A stretch of DNA of 64,000 nucleotides from Streptantibioticus silvisoli (GTDB lineage: Bacteria; Actinomycetota; Actinomycetes; Streptomycetales; Streptomycetaceae), in the NCBI RefSeq assembly GCF_027947535.2, contig NZ_JAAGKO020000012.1:100788-164787 (forward strand), in the 5' to 3' direction. The position numbers were made by a program, and so were the translations under genes. Under the pieces are notes generated by a model that was not told the origin of the DNA, searched no databases, and saw only the letters and a program-made list of their open reading frames with translations. Shown in pieces: positions 22,705 through 32,431 of the stretch (position 1 is its first letter; each line of letters starts with the position of its first letter).

Positions 22705-23886
22705 GAGTCGAGTCAAGTTCAGGCGGATATGCATAAGTAAAGGGAATTCCCGCTCGCGAGGGGACTACTCTTCCCGGTTTGCGGGAACGGAGTCGTTTTG
22801 CCCTGCTCGGCCGAAGCGGGATGCGTGCACCCGCCCGCGATGCCCCCGCGGTGCCGGCCGTGTTGTCGGCGGCACGCGCCGGTGCGCGTCGCCGGCGGGT
22901 GGCCTGACGGCGACTCACGGCGCCTCTCACGGCGCCTCTCACGGCGCCTCTCACGGCGCCTCTCACGGCGCCTCTCACGGCGCCTCTCACGGCGCCGCAC
23001 GGTCGCTCGCGAAGGGTGAGATGTGTACGTCGTGCGGTGGGCCCGGCTCCCGTTGGCCGGGCGGAGTCGCGTCCCGCCCTGCTCGCCCGGCCGCCCGCGC
23101 GCCACGCAAGCCGGTGCCGGCGATCCGGGTCCGCACGACGGTGCCGGGTGCGGCGGCGGTGAGGTGAGGCCGGCCTCCGGGAGTTGGAAGGTGCCGCACC
23201 CGGTGATCCGGCCGGGGACGGTCACGACGATGTCGCTGCCGACGACCGCGATGCAAGCGCCGGGGACGCCCGAGCCGCCGGGGCGTCCCGATATTGTTGG
23301 CGGTGCTGGTGCTGGTGCTGGTGCTGGTGTCTTCGTCGGTGTTGCCCCCGCGCTGCGCCGCCGGGGCCCGCGGGCGGCGGCCGCCGGGTGCATGTCTCGC
23401 CGATGCGGGTCGCGTTGTTGGGCCGGTTCGCTCGGCACCTACGACGAGGCCTACGCCCCCGAGGCCGCGCGAACCGGTGCGGAACATGCCCCTCTCGACC
23501 CGGAGACCTCCATCGCCGACACACCGCCCGGCCGGTACCGGGACGTCATGGACGGGTTCCGGTCGTCCGTCGCACCGGGGCGTTCGCCGCACCGGAGCGT
23601 CATGGACCGCACCGGATGTCCGTCGCTCCCGGTGGCCCGCCGACTGGCCGGCAGACGTGCCACCCTCGGCGACACGCCGAGGGGGGCGTGCCGCCGCCCG
23701 CCGCGCGGGCAGCACACTGACGGGGTCCGGGCGCAGGTCCGGGCCGCTCAGGACGTCGGGCGGGTGCGGGGTCCGCGCCCCGCGCGGCGAGCCGCCGGCG
23801 ACCGTTTTCCTCTCCCGACCACCCCTTCTCCCTCACCGCCCGGGGCCCGGCGAACGCCGCCCCCCACCATCCGTCTGGAGCACCGC
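22705..23886. other. Intergenic region without convincing genes
   Basis: The 1.2 kb between the pyrrole-operon promoter and the aldehyde dehydrogenase holds the 12-bp repeat array and a GGTGCT hexanucleotide run (about 23302-23329). Reading frames here give Arg/Pro/Gly-rich, repeat-derived proteins with no domain signature. Confidence 0.5.
22916..22999. repeat. 12-bp tandem array of CACGGCGCCTCT
   Basis: Seven head-to-tail 12-bp units start at 22916; the last ends in CGGCGCCGCA. Each contains the palindrome GGCGCC. The array is 210-300 bp upstream of the minus-strand promoter. The period is not a whole number of helical turns, so cooperative protein binding on one face is less likely than for the 20-bp array at 2975. 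Confidence 0.85.
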
Positions 23887-25203
23887 ATGTCGCACGACCC
23901 GTCCGAGACCCCAGCCGAGATCGTCACCCGGCTGCGTGCCACCTTCGACGCCGGACGTTCCGCGCCGCTCGCCTGGCGCATCGCGCAACTGCGGGCGCTG
24001 CGCACGCTGTTGACCGAGGAGGGCGAGACCCTGGCGGCGGCGCTGCGCGAGGACCTCGGCAAGGGGCGCGAGGAGGCGTACCGCACCGAGATCGACTTCA
24101 CCGTCCGCGAGATCGACCACACCCTGGAGCACCTGGCCGACTGGCTGCGGCCGCAGCCCGCGCCGGTTCCGGAGCGGTTGAGCCCGGCCAAGGCCGACAC
24201 CGTCCTCGACCCGCTCGGCGTGGTCCTGGTCATCGCCCCCTGGAACTACCCGGTGCAGCTGCTGCTGGCCCCGGTCGTGGGAGCGCTGGCCGCCGGCAAC
24301 TGCGTGGTGGCCAAGCCCAGCGAGCTGGCCCCCGCGACCTCGCGCGCGCTGGCCCGGCTGCTGCCCCTGCACCTGGACACCGACGCGGTCGCCGTGGTGG
24401 AGGGCGCCGTGCCGGAGACCACGGCCCTGCTGGCGCAGCGGTTCGACCACATCTTCTACACCGGCAACGGCACCGTCGGCCGGATCGTGCTGCGCGCCGC
24501 CGCCGAGTACCTGACCCCGGTCACCCTCGAACTGGGCGGCAAGTCACCGGTGTTCGTCGACCGGGGGACCGACCTGGCGACGGTCGCCGCCCGGCTGGTG
24601 TCGACCAAGTTCATGAACGCGGGACAGACCTGCGTCGCCCCCGACTACGTGCTGACCGACCCGGAGACCGCCCGCGCCCTGGAGGAGCGGCTCGCCGAGG
24701 CGGTCCGCGAGCGGTACGGCGACGACCCGGCGACCGCCGAGGACTACGGCCGGATCGTCAACGAGCGCCACTTCGACCGGCTGTCCGGCCTGCTGGACTC
24801 GGGCCGCACGGTCACCGGCGGCGTGGGCGACCGGGAGCGGCGCTACCTCGCCCCGACCGTGCTGGCGCAGGTCGAGCCGGACGCGCCGGTGATGCGCGAG
24901 GAGATCTTCGGGCCGATCCTGCCGCTGGTCGAGGTGGCCGGCCTGGACGAGGCCATCGCCTTCATCCGGGACCGCGACAAGCCGCTGGCCCTGTACGCCT
25001 TCACCGACTCCGACACCACGCGTGAGCGCCTGATCCGCGAGACCTCCTCGGGCGGCATCACCTTCAACCAGCCGGTGGTTCACCTGACCGTCTCCGACCT
25101 GCCGTTCGGCGGCGTGGGCGAGAGCGGGATGGGCAACTACCACGGCCGGTACTCGCTGGAGACCTTCAGCCACCGCAAGGCGGTCCTGGACCGGCGCGGC
25201 TGA
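23887..25203 (+). CDS. Aldehyde dehydrogenase family protein
   Basis: A 438-residue class-3-like ALDH. The N-terminal helices lead to VLVIAPWNYPVQLLLAPVVG, then the NAD-site FYTGNGTVGRIVLRAAAE, the general-base Glu in LELGGKSPVFVD and the catalytic Cys in FMNAGQTCVAPDYVL. EEIFGPILPLVEV and PFGGVGESGMGNYHG are the usual C-terminal motifs. Length and the short N-terminus fit fatty or medium-chain aldehyde dehydrogenases (class 3/coniferyl type). The ATG at 23887 has GGAG 6 bases upstream; the frame is open far upstream without coding signs. It appears monocistronic, ended by a hairpin, and may be general metabolism. Confidence 0.9.
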   Translation: MSHDPSETPAEIVTRLRATFDAGRSAPLAWRIAQLRALRTLLTEEGETLAAALREDLGKGREEAYRTEIDFTVREIDHTLEHLADWLRPQPAPVPERLSPAKADTVLDPLGVVLVIAPWNYPVQLLLAPVVGALAAGNCVVAKPSELAPATSRALARLLPLHLDTDAVAVVEGAVPETTALLAQRFDHIFYTGNGTVGRIVLRAAAEYLTPVTLELGGKSPVFVDRGTDLATVAARLVSTKFMNAGQTCVAPDYVLTDPETARALEERLAEAVRERYGDDPATAEDYGRIVNERHFDRLSGLLDSGRTVTGGVGDRERRYLAPTVLAQVEPDAPVMREEIFGPILPLVEVAGLDEAIAFIRDRDKPLALYAFTDSDTTRERLIRETSSGGITFNQPVVHLTVSDLPFGGVGESGMGNYHGRYSLETFSHRKAVLDRRG

Positions 25204-25244
25204 CCGTACCGGGGCCGGACGCCGCGCGGGCCGCGCGGGCCGGA

Positions 25245-25278
25245 CGACCGGTGGGCGGGCCCGTACGCCCACCGGTCG
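25245..25278 (+). terminator. Hairpin between convergent ALDH and lipoprotein genes
   Basis: A perfect 13-bp stem (25245-25257 with 25266-25278) with an 8-base loop lies 41 bases after the ALDH stop; it could serve both converging genes. Confidence 0.75.
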
Positions 25279-25396
25279 GTCCTGCCGGTCCGCGTACCGC
25301 GGCCCGCGTTCCGGCGCCTGCACGCGGGCGCGGCGTTCCGGCCCGCGGCACGCCCCCGCACGCGCCCTCCGCACGCCCCCCGCACGCCCCCTGCCG

Positions 25397-26134
25397 TCAC
25401 CAGGTCAGCGCGTCGGCCATGGACTGCTCCCAGTACGTGGTCCTGAGCGAGTCGTCGATGTGGACGCCCTGCGCGGGCAGCGACGGGTGGGCGCCGGTGC
25501 CGACGCTCCTGGTGCCGGTGCCGGAGCGGCCGTAGAAGTAGACGGTCAGTGACTTCACGGTGCGACCGTTCGTGCCGCTGCCGTCGCCGGCGGACAGGCT
25601 GACGGAGGCGTAGCCGGACTCGCCCGGGTCGAGGGTGACCACGGCCTGCGGGTGGGAGGCCGCGACGACCGGCGGCACGGCCTGGGCGTCGCTGAAGCGC
25701 AGCGCCGGGTAGTCGTAGAGGTAGCACGTGCGGCTGCCGGTGTTGGTGACCGTGAGCAGCATGTGGTTCACCGGACGCTGCAACAGGGCGGCCACCATCC
25801 TGGTGTTGGAGCCCTCACAGGTGACCGGCGGGCCGGCGGAGGCCGGGGCCTTGGTGGCGATGGAGTGGTGTGCCGGCTTCGCGCCGGCGGGCGGCGCGGC
25901 GGCGGGTGACGCGCCGGAGGACGACCCGCCGGAGGACGACGAGGCCGTGCCGGCGGTGGACGTCCTGGCCGCAGGGGTGGCCGTGGAGGTCGGCGCGGAG
26001 GTGAAGGCGCTCGCCGAGGCTCCCTCGTCCTTGACGCCTGTTCCGTTGCCGCACGCGGTCAGGGAGAGCGCGGCGAGTACGACAGCCGCGGCTGCGCCGA
26101 TGAGACCGGTTCGGGGGTTTCGCACGCTGGACAT
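25397..26134 (-). CDS. Lipoprotein with DUF4232-like domain
   Basis: A 245-residue lipoprotein. The ATG at 26134 begins MSSVRNPRTG followed by a hydrophobic helix and lipobox LSLTAC-G, so Cys near residue 28 would be lipidated and the protein anchored outside the membrane. A Ser/Thr/Ala/Pro-rich linker (about 35-90) precedes a domain with VTCEGSNTRM, MLLTVTNTGSRTCYLYDYPALRF and LDPGESGYASVSL, the pattern of DUF4232 domains with a conserved Cys pair. Its molecular role is unknown. It is divergent from an XRE-type gene that also has an exported C-terminus. Confidence 0.8.
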   Translation of the reverse strand: MSSVRNPRTGLIGAAAAVVLAALSLTACGNGTGVKDEGASASAFTSAPTSTATPAARTSTAGTASSSSGGSSSGASPAAAPPAGAKPAHHSIATKAPASAGPPVTCEGSNTRMVAALLQRPVNHMLLTVTNTGSRTCYLYDYPALRFSDAQAVPPVVAASHPQAVVTLDPGESGYASVSLSAGDGSGTNGRTVKSLTVYFYGRSGTGTRSVGTGAHPSLPAQGVHIDDSLRTTYWEQSMADALTW

Positions 26135-26321
26135 GTGGTGGTGCCTCTTTCGCTGTTCGGCCGGATGCGATGCTTGGATGACCGGAGCTTGCGGGGCGAT
26201 CCGTCCCAGCCGCCAGGTACGGCGGAAAGCTGGGACGCGGGAACGCCGAAACCCGCTCCGAGCAGGGGAAACGGACCGCCCCTGGGACGCGCCAACGGGA
26301 CGCTGTGGGATGGAGGAACGG

Positions 26322-27869
26322 GTGTCGGAGCCGGCAGGGGCCCGGGAGAACGCGGAGTTCGCGAGGCTGCTGCGGGAGCTCAAGGACCGCTCGGGGCTGA
26401 GTTACGGGGTATTGGCCAAGCGGCTGCACACGAGCACGTCGACACTCCACCGCTACTGCAACGGCACCGTGATCCCGGGCGACTACGCACCGGTGGAGCG
26501 CCTCGCGCGCGTCTGCCGGGCGACACCGAAGGAACTGGTGGACCTGCACCGGCGCTGGGTCCTGGCGGACGCGGTCCGCGGTCTCAGGGAGGACCCCGCC
26601 ACGGTCAAGCCGACCGGTGCGGCCGGCGCGGGTGCCGCCACCGCGGAACCGGCCGCGGCGAAGCATTCGCCCCGGGAGGGTGATCCGGTCGATCCGGCCG
26701 CACCGGGTGAGCCGGCCGATCCGGCCGGGTCGGCCGCCGAGACAGAAGCGGCAGGAGCAGCAGACGCGGCAGGCACGCCGCAGCGGGCGGATGCCGAGTC
26801 GGCGGCCGGGTCCGCTCGTACTGCGGCATCCGGACCGGCGGCCGACGTTGCCGGCGCCACCGCGTCCGACGGAGGCGACGACGCCAGCGGCACGGGTGAG
26901 CCGCGTGAGCCCGGTGAGCCGTTCGGCGCCGGCGTGGTGTCGGAACCCGGGGCGCGGCGTCGGCGTCGTACCGCGCTGATCGCCTCCGTCGCGGTGGCCG
27001 CCGTGCTGGGGGCGTTGGTGCTCGTCGCGTCCTCGCCGTGGGGCGCCGGTCGGAGCGACGCGCGGGACCAGCGGACGGTCGGTGCCACCGCGAGCAGCGG
27101 CACGGCCGGGGCCGGGCAGCCGTCCGCCGTTCCGTCCCCGGGCCGGCGGTCCCGCACACCGTCCGCCTCGGCCTCCGTCGGCAGGCCCGGCACGGGCGGC
27201 GGTGCCGGCGCCTCGCGGAGCAGCGCCAGGCAGGGGACGACGACCGGGCCCGCCGGCGGCAGCGGCACCAGCGCCGCCCCGCCCAGCGTCGAGATCCGCC
27301 CGTACGTCTACGACAGCCCGTGCAGTCAGCACTTCCTCGTCGACCAGGCACCCGGGAAGGTCGGCCCGCCCGCGGACGAGCAGGACGCGCCGCGCTGGGC
27401 CGCCGCGTACGGCGCGGTCTCCTCGGGCGAACAGGAGGTCGCCCTCACCGTCCAGGGCGCCGGCGCGAACACCGTCGTCCTGGAGGCGTTGCACGTACGC
27501 GTCCTCGCCCTGGCCGCGCCGCTGGCCTGGAACGACTACTCGATGGGCGTCGGCTGCGGCGGCAACGTCGCCACCAAGTCGTTCGCCGTCGACCTGGACG
27601 AGGGAAGCCCCATGGTCACCGTGCAGGGCGGCCAGCGCGACTTCCCGTACTCGGTCAGCGAGTCCGACCCGGAGGTCTTCTACGTCGTCGCCCGCACCAC
27701 GGCGCACGACGTCCGCTGGGATCTCAGCCTGGACTGGTCCAGCGGCAGCCGCCACGGCACCGTGCTCATCGACGACCACGGCACCCCGTTCCGCACCAGC
27801 GCCGACGCCGGCCGCCCCGGCTACGACTACCCGCTGGGCGGCGACGACTGGATCAAACGCGTGGACTGA
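26322..27869 (+). CDS. XRE-family helix-turn-helix protein with one membrane segment and exported domain
   Basis: About 515 residues. The N-terminal SGLSYGVLAKRLHTSTSTLH and YCNGTVIPGDYAPVERLARV form an XRE-type helix-turn-helix (about 15-70). A low-complexity Ala/Gly/Glu/Pro linker runs to about 215, then RRRRTALIASVAVAAVLGAL gives one transmembrane helix (about 212-240) with Arg on the cytosolic side. After a Ser/Gly/Pro spacer, a C-terminal domain (about 325-515) begins VEIRPYVYDSPCSQHFLVD. This layout is common in Streptomyces and links an outside domain to a DNA-binding inside domain. GTG at 26322 has GGAGG 5 bases before it; ATG at 26310 is an alternative. Confidence 0.8.
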   Translation: MSEPAGARENAEFARLLRELKDRSGLSYGVLAKRLHTSTSTLHRYCNGTVIPGDYAPVERLARVCRATPKELVDLHRRWVLADAVRGLREDPATVKPTGAAGAGAATAEPAAAKHSPREGDPVDPAAPGEPADPAGSAAETEAAGAADAAGTPQRADAESAAGSARTAASGPAADVAGATASDGGDDASGTGEPREPGEPFGAGVVSEPGARRRRRTALIASVAVAAVLGALVLVASSPWGAGRSDARDQRTVGATASSGTAGAGQPSAVPSPGRRSRTPSASASVGRPGTGGGAGASRSSARQGTTTGPAGGSGTSAAPPSVEIRPYVYDSPCSQHFLVDQAPGKVGPPADEQDAPRWAAAYGAVSSGEQEVALTVQGAGANTVVLEALHVRVLALAAPLAWNDYSMGVGCGGNVATKSFAVDLDEGSPMVTVQGGQRDFPYSVSESDPEVFYVVARTTAHDVRWDLSLDWSSGSRHGTVLIDDHGTPFRTSADAGRPGYDYPLGGDDWIKRVD

Positions 27870-28201
27870 CGGGTCCGGCCCCTTCCCGTCGGCGGCCGGC
27901 CTGGCCCGAGGCGGACGACGCTCACGGTGGGACCGCGCCGGCCGGTCCGCCTGCCGAAAGGCCCCTGGCGGGGGCGCCCTTGACGGAGAATCGCTCCCAC
28001 GTGACACTGTGTAACGCCGGAGAGCGCTCTCCGGTCCTTTTCGGAAGCTTTCTCCGTCCCGCCTTCCGCGTTCTGGTTCCGAGCCCGACCCGCGCCCGGC
28101 GTCGCCGTACCGCCGGTCGCGGCCACCGATTCAGTTCCTGCCCCCGCACCGACCGGGTGAGCCGTCCGGTCGGGCAGAAGCACACCGGATAGGGAGTCTC
28201 C
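27870..28201. other. Intergenic region upstream of the malectin-like gene
   Basis: This 332-bp stretch holds no gene. It should include the promoter of the malectin-like gene near 28000-28180; GTGACACTGTGTAACG around 28000 is a candidate but not a clear consensus. Confidence 0.4.
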
Positions 28202-28810
28202 ATGACGAAGGCACGCCGCCTGCCCAGATCGGGACGGACCCGGATGCTCGCCGCCGCGGCCGTCACACTGAGCGTGGTGCTGGGACCTCTCGCGGCCGCC
28301 GGGCCCGCCCAGGCCGACCCGGCGGACGGGGTGTCGATCGATCTGGGCGGTGCCGGAGGCGGCGGCTTCACCGCGGACACGTACGGTACGGGTGGCAGCG
28401 CCGACACCCTGCCCGCGGGAGCGGCCACCTTCCCCAACTGGGGGCCCACGGTGGCCCATCCGATTCCCGCCGCCGTCTGGAACACCTCGCGGGTGGGGGA
28501 GTCCCACTACTCCGTTCCCGGGCTCACCCCCGGTAGCGAGTACCAGGCCCGGCTGTATTTCATGGACTGGTACTTCTCCCACCCCGGCCAGCGGGAGTTC
28601 GACGTCGCCATCGACGGCACCCAGGTGCTCAGCGACTTCGACATCATCAACACGGCCGTCACCAAGGGCGCGGACGGGCAGGAGGCCTTCGGCGTCGAAG
28701 AGGACTTCCCCGTCACCGTCGGCCCCTCCGGCACCGTCACCCTCGACTTCACCCGCGGCGCCGCCGACCAGCCCCAAGTCAACGCCATCGTGCTGAGCCC
28801 GGTCAGCTGA
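28202..28810 (+). CDS. Secreted malectin-domain-like protein
   Basis: A 202-residue protein with a Sec signal peptide: MTKARRLPRSGRTR, a hydrophobic stretch, and cleavage near AQA-DP at about residue 39. The mature part has GVSIDLGG at the start, then VWNTSRVGESHYSVPGLTPG, YQARLYFMDWYFSHPGQREF and FDVAIDGTQVLSDFDI, the beta-sandwich pattern of malectin/CBM57-type carbohydrate-binding domains. It is probably an extracellular glycan-binding protein; no catalytic domain is attached. The start ATG follows GGGAG. It is monocistronic with a terminator 46 bases after the stop. Confidence 0.8.
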   Translation: MTKARRLPRSGRTRMLAAAAVTLSVVLGPLAAAGPAQADPADGVSIDLGGAGGGGFTADTYGTGGSADTLPAGAATFPNWGPTVAHPIPAAVWNTSRVGESHYSVPGLTPGSEYQARLYFMDWYFSHPGQREFDVAIDGTQVLSDFDIINTAVTKGADGQEAFGVEEDFPVTVGPSGTVTLDFTRGAADQPQVNAIVLSPVS

Positions 28811-28855
28811 CGGGCTCTCATGGACTGTCGAGCACAAGTGAGTTGAGGACTCACG

Positions 28856-28891
28856 GGGCGTCCTCGCGTTCGGTCGAGGGCGAGGACGCCC
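28856..28891 (+). terminator. Hairpin after the malectin-like gene
   Basis: A perfect 12-bp stem (28856-28867 with 28880-28891) encloses a 12-base loop, 46 bases after the stop codon. Confidence 0.75.
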
Positions 28892-28975
28892 GGCCTTCGG
28901 GGCAACTGCCGTACACCGCGACCGCGTTACGGGCCGGTCTGGACAGCAGGTGAGCGGCACTGCAAGCTGCTCGAT

Positions 28976-29245
28976 ATGACAACCACAAACCACGTGCCGG
29001 TGTTGGCCGACGCCCGCGTCCGGGTGGTGGGCACCGGACAGGTGGGGCTCGCCGCCGAGCGGAAGGTGCTTGCGGCCGACGCCGGCGTCACCTTATCCAG
29101 ACGTTCACCACACCGTCGCGTGGCCGCACCGCACCGACGTATGGCCGCCGCCAACGCCATCACCAGCGCCACCGGCACCACCACCCCCGCCGGCACCACC
29201 ACCGTCACCATCAACGCCGGCGCGATCCTTGGCGGCCTCGCATGA
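28976..29245 (+). CDS. Small ORF overlapping the MFS exporter start
   Basis: An 89-residue ORF whose TGA overlaps the ATG of the exporter (ATGA). The product begins MTTTNHVPVLADARVRVVGT and ends in a Thr/Ala-rich GTTTVTINAGAILGGLA. The ribosome binding site is weak. It is not recognised; VRVVGTGQVGLAAERKVL looks like the first strand and helix of a Rossmann fold, so it may be the remnant of an oxidoreductase or a spurious frame. The stop/start overlap is the main reason to list it. Confidence 0.35.
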   Translation: MTTTNHVPVLADARVRVVGTGQVGLAAERKVLAADAGVTLSRRSPHRRVAAPHRRMAAANAITSATGTTTPAGTTTVTINAGAILGGLA

Positions 29246-30606
29246 GCGACGCCACCGTGACGCCATCGCGCCGGCCGGGCCTGGCACTCGGGGTGCTCGC
29301 CGGGGCGCTCGCGCTGGACGTGAGCGGCCTCGGGGTGCTGAACGCCGCCCTGCCGTCCATCGGAACCCGTTTTGGCCTGAACGACGCCACGCTCCAGTGG
29401 GTCATGACCGCCTACGCCGTCACGTTCGCCGGCTGCCTGCTGGTGGGCGGACGCCTGGCCGATGTCTTCGGCCGGCGGCGGGTGTTCGCCGTCGGGGTCG
29501 CCCTGTTCGCGGTATCCGCGGCGGTCGGGGCCCTGGCGCCGGACACCGTGGTGCTGTTCGGCGCGCGGGCGGTCCAGGGCATCGGAGCGGCCCTGTCGGG
29601 TCCGGCCGCGCTGGCCCTGATGGCCGAGGTGTTCCCGGCCGGCGCCGCGCGCAACCGGGCGTTCAGTGTGTACGCGGCGATCGGCGGCGCGAGCTTCAGC
29701 GGCGGGGTGCTGCTGGGCGGCGTACTGACCCAGTTCCTCGGCTGGCGGTCCGTGCTGTGGTTCTCGGCGGTGCTGGGACTGGCCGTGCTCGCCGCGACGC
29801 GTGCCGGGCTGCCCCACAGTGCCGGGCGCGGCGGCCGGCTGGACCTGCCCGGCGCGGTGTCGGGCACGCTCGGCCTCACCCTGCTGATCGTCGGCGTGAG
29901 CAGTCACGGCGCGTGGGCCTGGAGCGCGCTCGGCGCCGCGGTCGTCCTCCTGGTGCTCTTCATCGTGCGCGAACAGCGCACCGCCGACCCGGTGCTTCCG
30001 CTCGGCCTCTTCCGCAGCGCGTCGGTACGCTTCGCCAGCCTGGCGGCGTTCCTCCAGTTCACGGGCTCGGTCGGGCTGCTGTTCTTCGCGCCGCTGTACC
30101 TCCAGGGGATGCTGCACTACTCCCCGGCCGAGTCCGGTCTCGCACTGGTGCCGATGTCGGCGGCCGTCTTCCTCACCGCCAACTTCGCCACCGGACGGCT
30201 GCTGGCCCGGCACGCCCCGCGAACGCTGATGGCCGTCGGGCTCGTGCTGATCGGCGGCGGAACGGCGTTGTGGCTGGGCACCGCGCACCACGGCAGCTAC
30301 GTGGAGCACGTGCTGCCCGGCCTGGTGCTGAGCGGCATCGGCCAGGGACTGAACTTCCCCTCGATGACGACCGCCGCGCTCACCGACGTCCCGCCGGACC
30401 GACACGCCGTCGCCGGGGCGGTCAACGTCGTGGCACAGCAGATCGGCGCCAGCGCCGGTGTGGCGGCCATGGTCCTGGTCGCGTCGACCGGCGACAACCT
30501 GCTCACCGGCTACCACCTCGCCTACCTGACCGCCGCCGTCGCCTGCGCGCTCGGCGCGGCAGCCATCGCCGTGGTGCCGTGGCGGGCCCGACAGGCAGCG
30601 GCGTAG
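29242..30606 (+). CDS. MFS drug exporter (DHA2-like)
   Basis: A 454-residue integral membrane protein with 12-14 hydrophobic helices. Motif A is GRLADVFGRRRVF (about 71-83), and the exporter-specific motif C region is GIGAALSGPAALALMAEVFP. The first helix has LDVSGLGVLNAALPSIG, typical of EmrB/QacA relatives. It should export a small hydrophobic compound by proton antiport; a role in self-resistance is possible because it lies between two biosynthetic blocks. A hairpin ends the unit about 100 bp downstream. Confidence 0.88.
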   Translation: MSDATVTPSRRPGLALGVLAGALALDVSGLGVLNAALPSIGTRFGLNDATLQWVMTAYAVTFAGCLLVGGRLADVFGRRRVFAVGVALFAVSAAVGALAPDTVVLFGARAVQGIGAALSGPAALALMAEVFPAGAARNRAFSVYAAIGGASFSGGVLLGGVLTQFLGWRSVLWFSAVLGLAVLAATRAGLPHSAGRGGRLDLPGAVSGTLGLTLLIVGVSSHGAWAWSALGAAVVLLVLFIVREQRTADPVLPLGLFRSASVRFASLAAFLQFTGSVGLLFFAPLYLQGMLHYSPAESGLALVPMSAAVFLTANFATGRLLARHAPRTLMAVGLVLIGGGTALWLGTAHHGSYVEHVLPGLVLSGIGQGLNFPSMTTAALTDVPPDRHAVAGAVNVVAQQIGASAGVAAMVLVASTGDNLLTGYHLAYLTAAVACALGAAAIAVVPWRARQAAA

Positions 30607-30710
30607 CCCGCGCCGCGGGGTTGTCGCGACGAGCGCGGCCAGCGCGATCAGCGCGGCCCGCGGGTCCTCCCCATGGAGCGGAGCCGCCCGGCACGCGTTC
30701 GTTGCCGGCC

Positions 30711-30749
30711 GTCGACCACCTTCCCGGGCGATCCGGGGAGGTGGTCGAC
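30711..30749 (+). terminator. Hairpin downstream of the MFS exporter
   Basis: A 17-bp stem (30711-30727 with 30733-30749, one wobble pair) closes a 5-base loop, 104 bases after the exporter stop. Confidence 0.7.
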
Positions 30750-31952
30750 GGTCCCGGCCTCCCCCGGCCGGGTACCTGCCGCACGTCGGTCCGCCGGAAC
30801 GGGGAAAGCCCGCGCCGGCGGACCGGAAGGCGTGACCGACGGCCTTCCGCGCGAAGTGCCCGGGCCCGCGCGACGCACAACTGCGGTGCGGCGATGAGGA
30901 CTTCGGCGGACAGAACCGTCCTCGGCGATTCGCCGTACCTTCGAGTTCTGCCGGTCGGCCACTGAACAGGGCCTGGACGAGGCGGAAATCAACGGCATCT
31001 CCGACAACTCGGCTTCTGCCGACGGCGATCCGCCGGGATTTTGGGCAAGGGATGCCGTTCCGGCCGAGGAACTCCCGGAAGACGATCGCCGGGGGCGCAT
31101 TCTCTGGCGGATGGCGTCTGTCGAGCCCCGCCGGCGCCGGCCGCAGCAGCCGCGCCGGCCGTGGCGGACGACCCGCACAGGCGACGGGAGCGTCAGGATT
31201 GATCCACGTATGAGAAGGATGTTCACTCTGGCCGTACAACGTCCCAACTGCCTCGCGATCATCGCCCGGAAGGAGAGGAATCGGACACTTCGGGGACCAA
31301 AACGAGCCACCTCACCTTCCGGCTCGCGGAGCACACTTGTCTCACCATCCACAGGGTGGCATTCTGACGTTTGCCGGTCTGGCGAGAGCCTCGTAATCCG
31401 GTCCGTATCGGTCCGCAGATTGTTGCCCCGGGCAAGTGGACCTTGAGGCTCGTCGGCAATGGTCATGCAGCTGAAAATGTTCGCGTGCACGTTCCCCAAA
31501 GTCACCTGACGGGAGTAGGGTCGCGATGCGCGTACCGGGTTTTTCGGCAGCCCTGCTTTCATGTCCGCTGTGAGACAGCCTGTCCAGCGTCATACGGATC
31601 AATTCCCAAGATCGTCATCGGTTGAAACGACCAACGCGGCGATTCTCCTCGGCATCCAGGTGCGGACCGGGGTAACGGCATTTCGTGGGCCCACTCCGAT
31701 TCCGGAGACCGCCGAATATCCGCACTGCTGACCCAGGGCGTGGATTCCCCGCGCTCTGTGGGCAAGAACCTCGCGAGCCGCTGGTGCCACCTGCGGAACG
31801 GTCCGAGGGATTGCCCGGCCGGCGCGTATTGACCGCCCTCGTTCGATGACGCCGGCGCGGTTCCGGGAGACCCGCGACCCTTCCATCGCCGAACCACGAC
31901 GACCCACGTGCCAACGATTCACGTGCCAACGATCCCTCTGTCAACGATCCTT

Positions 31953-31992
31953 GTGCCAACGTGCCAACGTGCCAACGTGCCAACGTGCCAAC
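31953..31992. repeat. Five-copy 8-bp tandem repeat GTGCCAAC
   Basis: Five exact head-to-tail copies of GTGCCAAC, with related degenerate copies (ACGTGCCAACGAT) just upstream from 31916. Confidence 0.85.
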
Positions 31993-32331
31993 GCGACACC
32001 GCGGGTAGCGCCTCCCACCTGGGCCGGACCGGTGATCAGTAGGTCCTTCCGGGGTGGAGACGCGGCCAGGGCGAGCTACGCCACCACGTAGCACGGCGTC
32101 GCGCGAAAACCGCGTTGCGCGGTCCGATGATTTCCGCTCGCCCGAACGTTGATGCCGGGTACACCGATCCCGTACGCCCCTTTCCGTCGGCTCCGGCGGA
32201 ACCCGGCACGGCGGAGCCGATCCTTCGTGCCCTCCGACATCTCCGCGGCCGCATTCGGGCACCGCCCGCCCCGGTCGAGAACCGCCGACGCCGGCCGCGT
32301 GCACCAAACGGGCACCAAAATTGCCGCAAGC

Positions 32332-32431
32332 GCGCCACCCGCACCTCGCCGTATGTATGCCGTACGCATCTCGCCGCATACGCGCCACCCGCACCTCGTC
32401 GCACGTACGCCGCACGCACGTCCACCGCACT
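32332..32431. repeat. Two-copy imperfect 50-bp repeat
   Basis: GCGCCACCCGCACCTCG begins both units (32332 and 32382), followed by diverged CGTATGTATGCCGTACGCA and CGCACGTACGCCGCACGCA. It lies about 90-190 bp before the PKS-NRPS start, where regulatory sites are expected. Confidence 0.6.

Noticed and set aside
22916..22999. CRISPR-like array or Ser-His-Gly-Ala repeat protein
   Set aside because: There are no spacers; frames through it are short, lack RBSs and show only repeat-derived residues.
23023..23886. A 288-residue N-terminal extension of the aldehyde dehydrogenase
   Set aside because: The ALDH fold begins at 23887 with an RBS; the extension is low-complexity.
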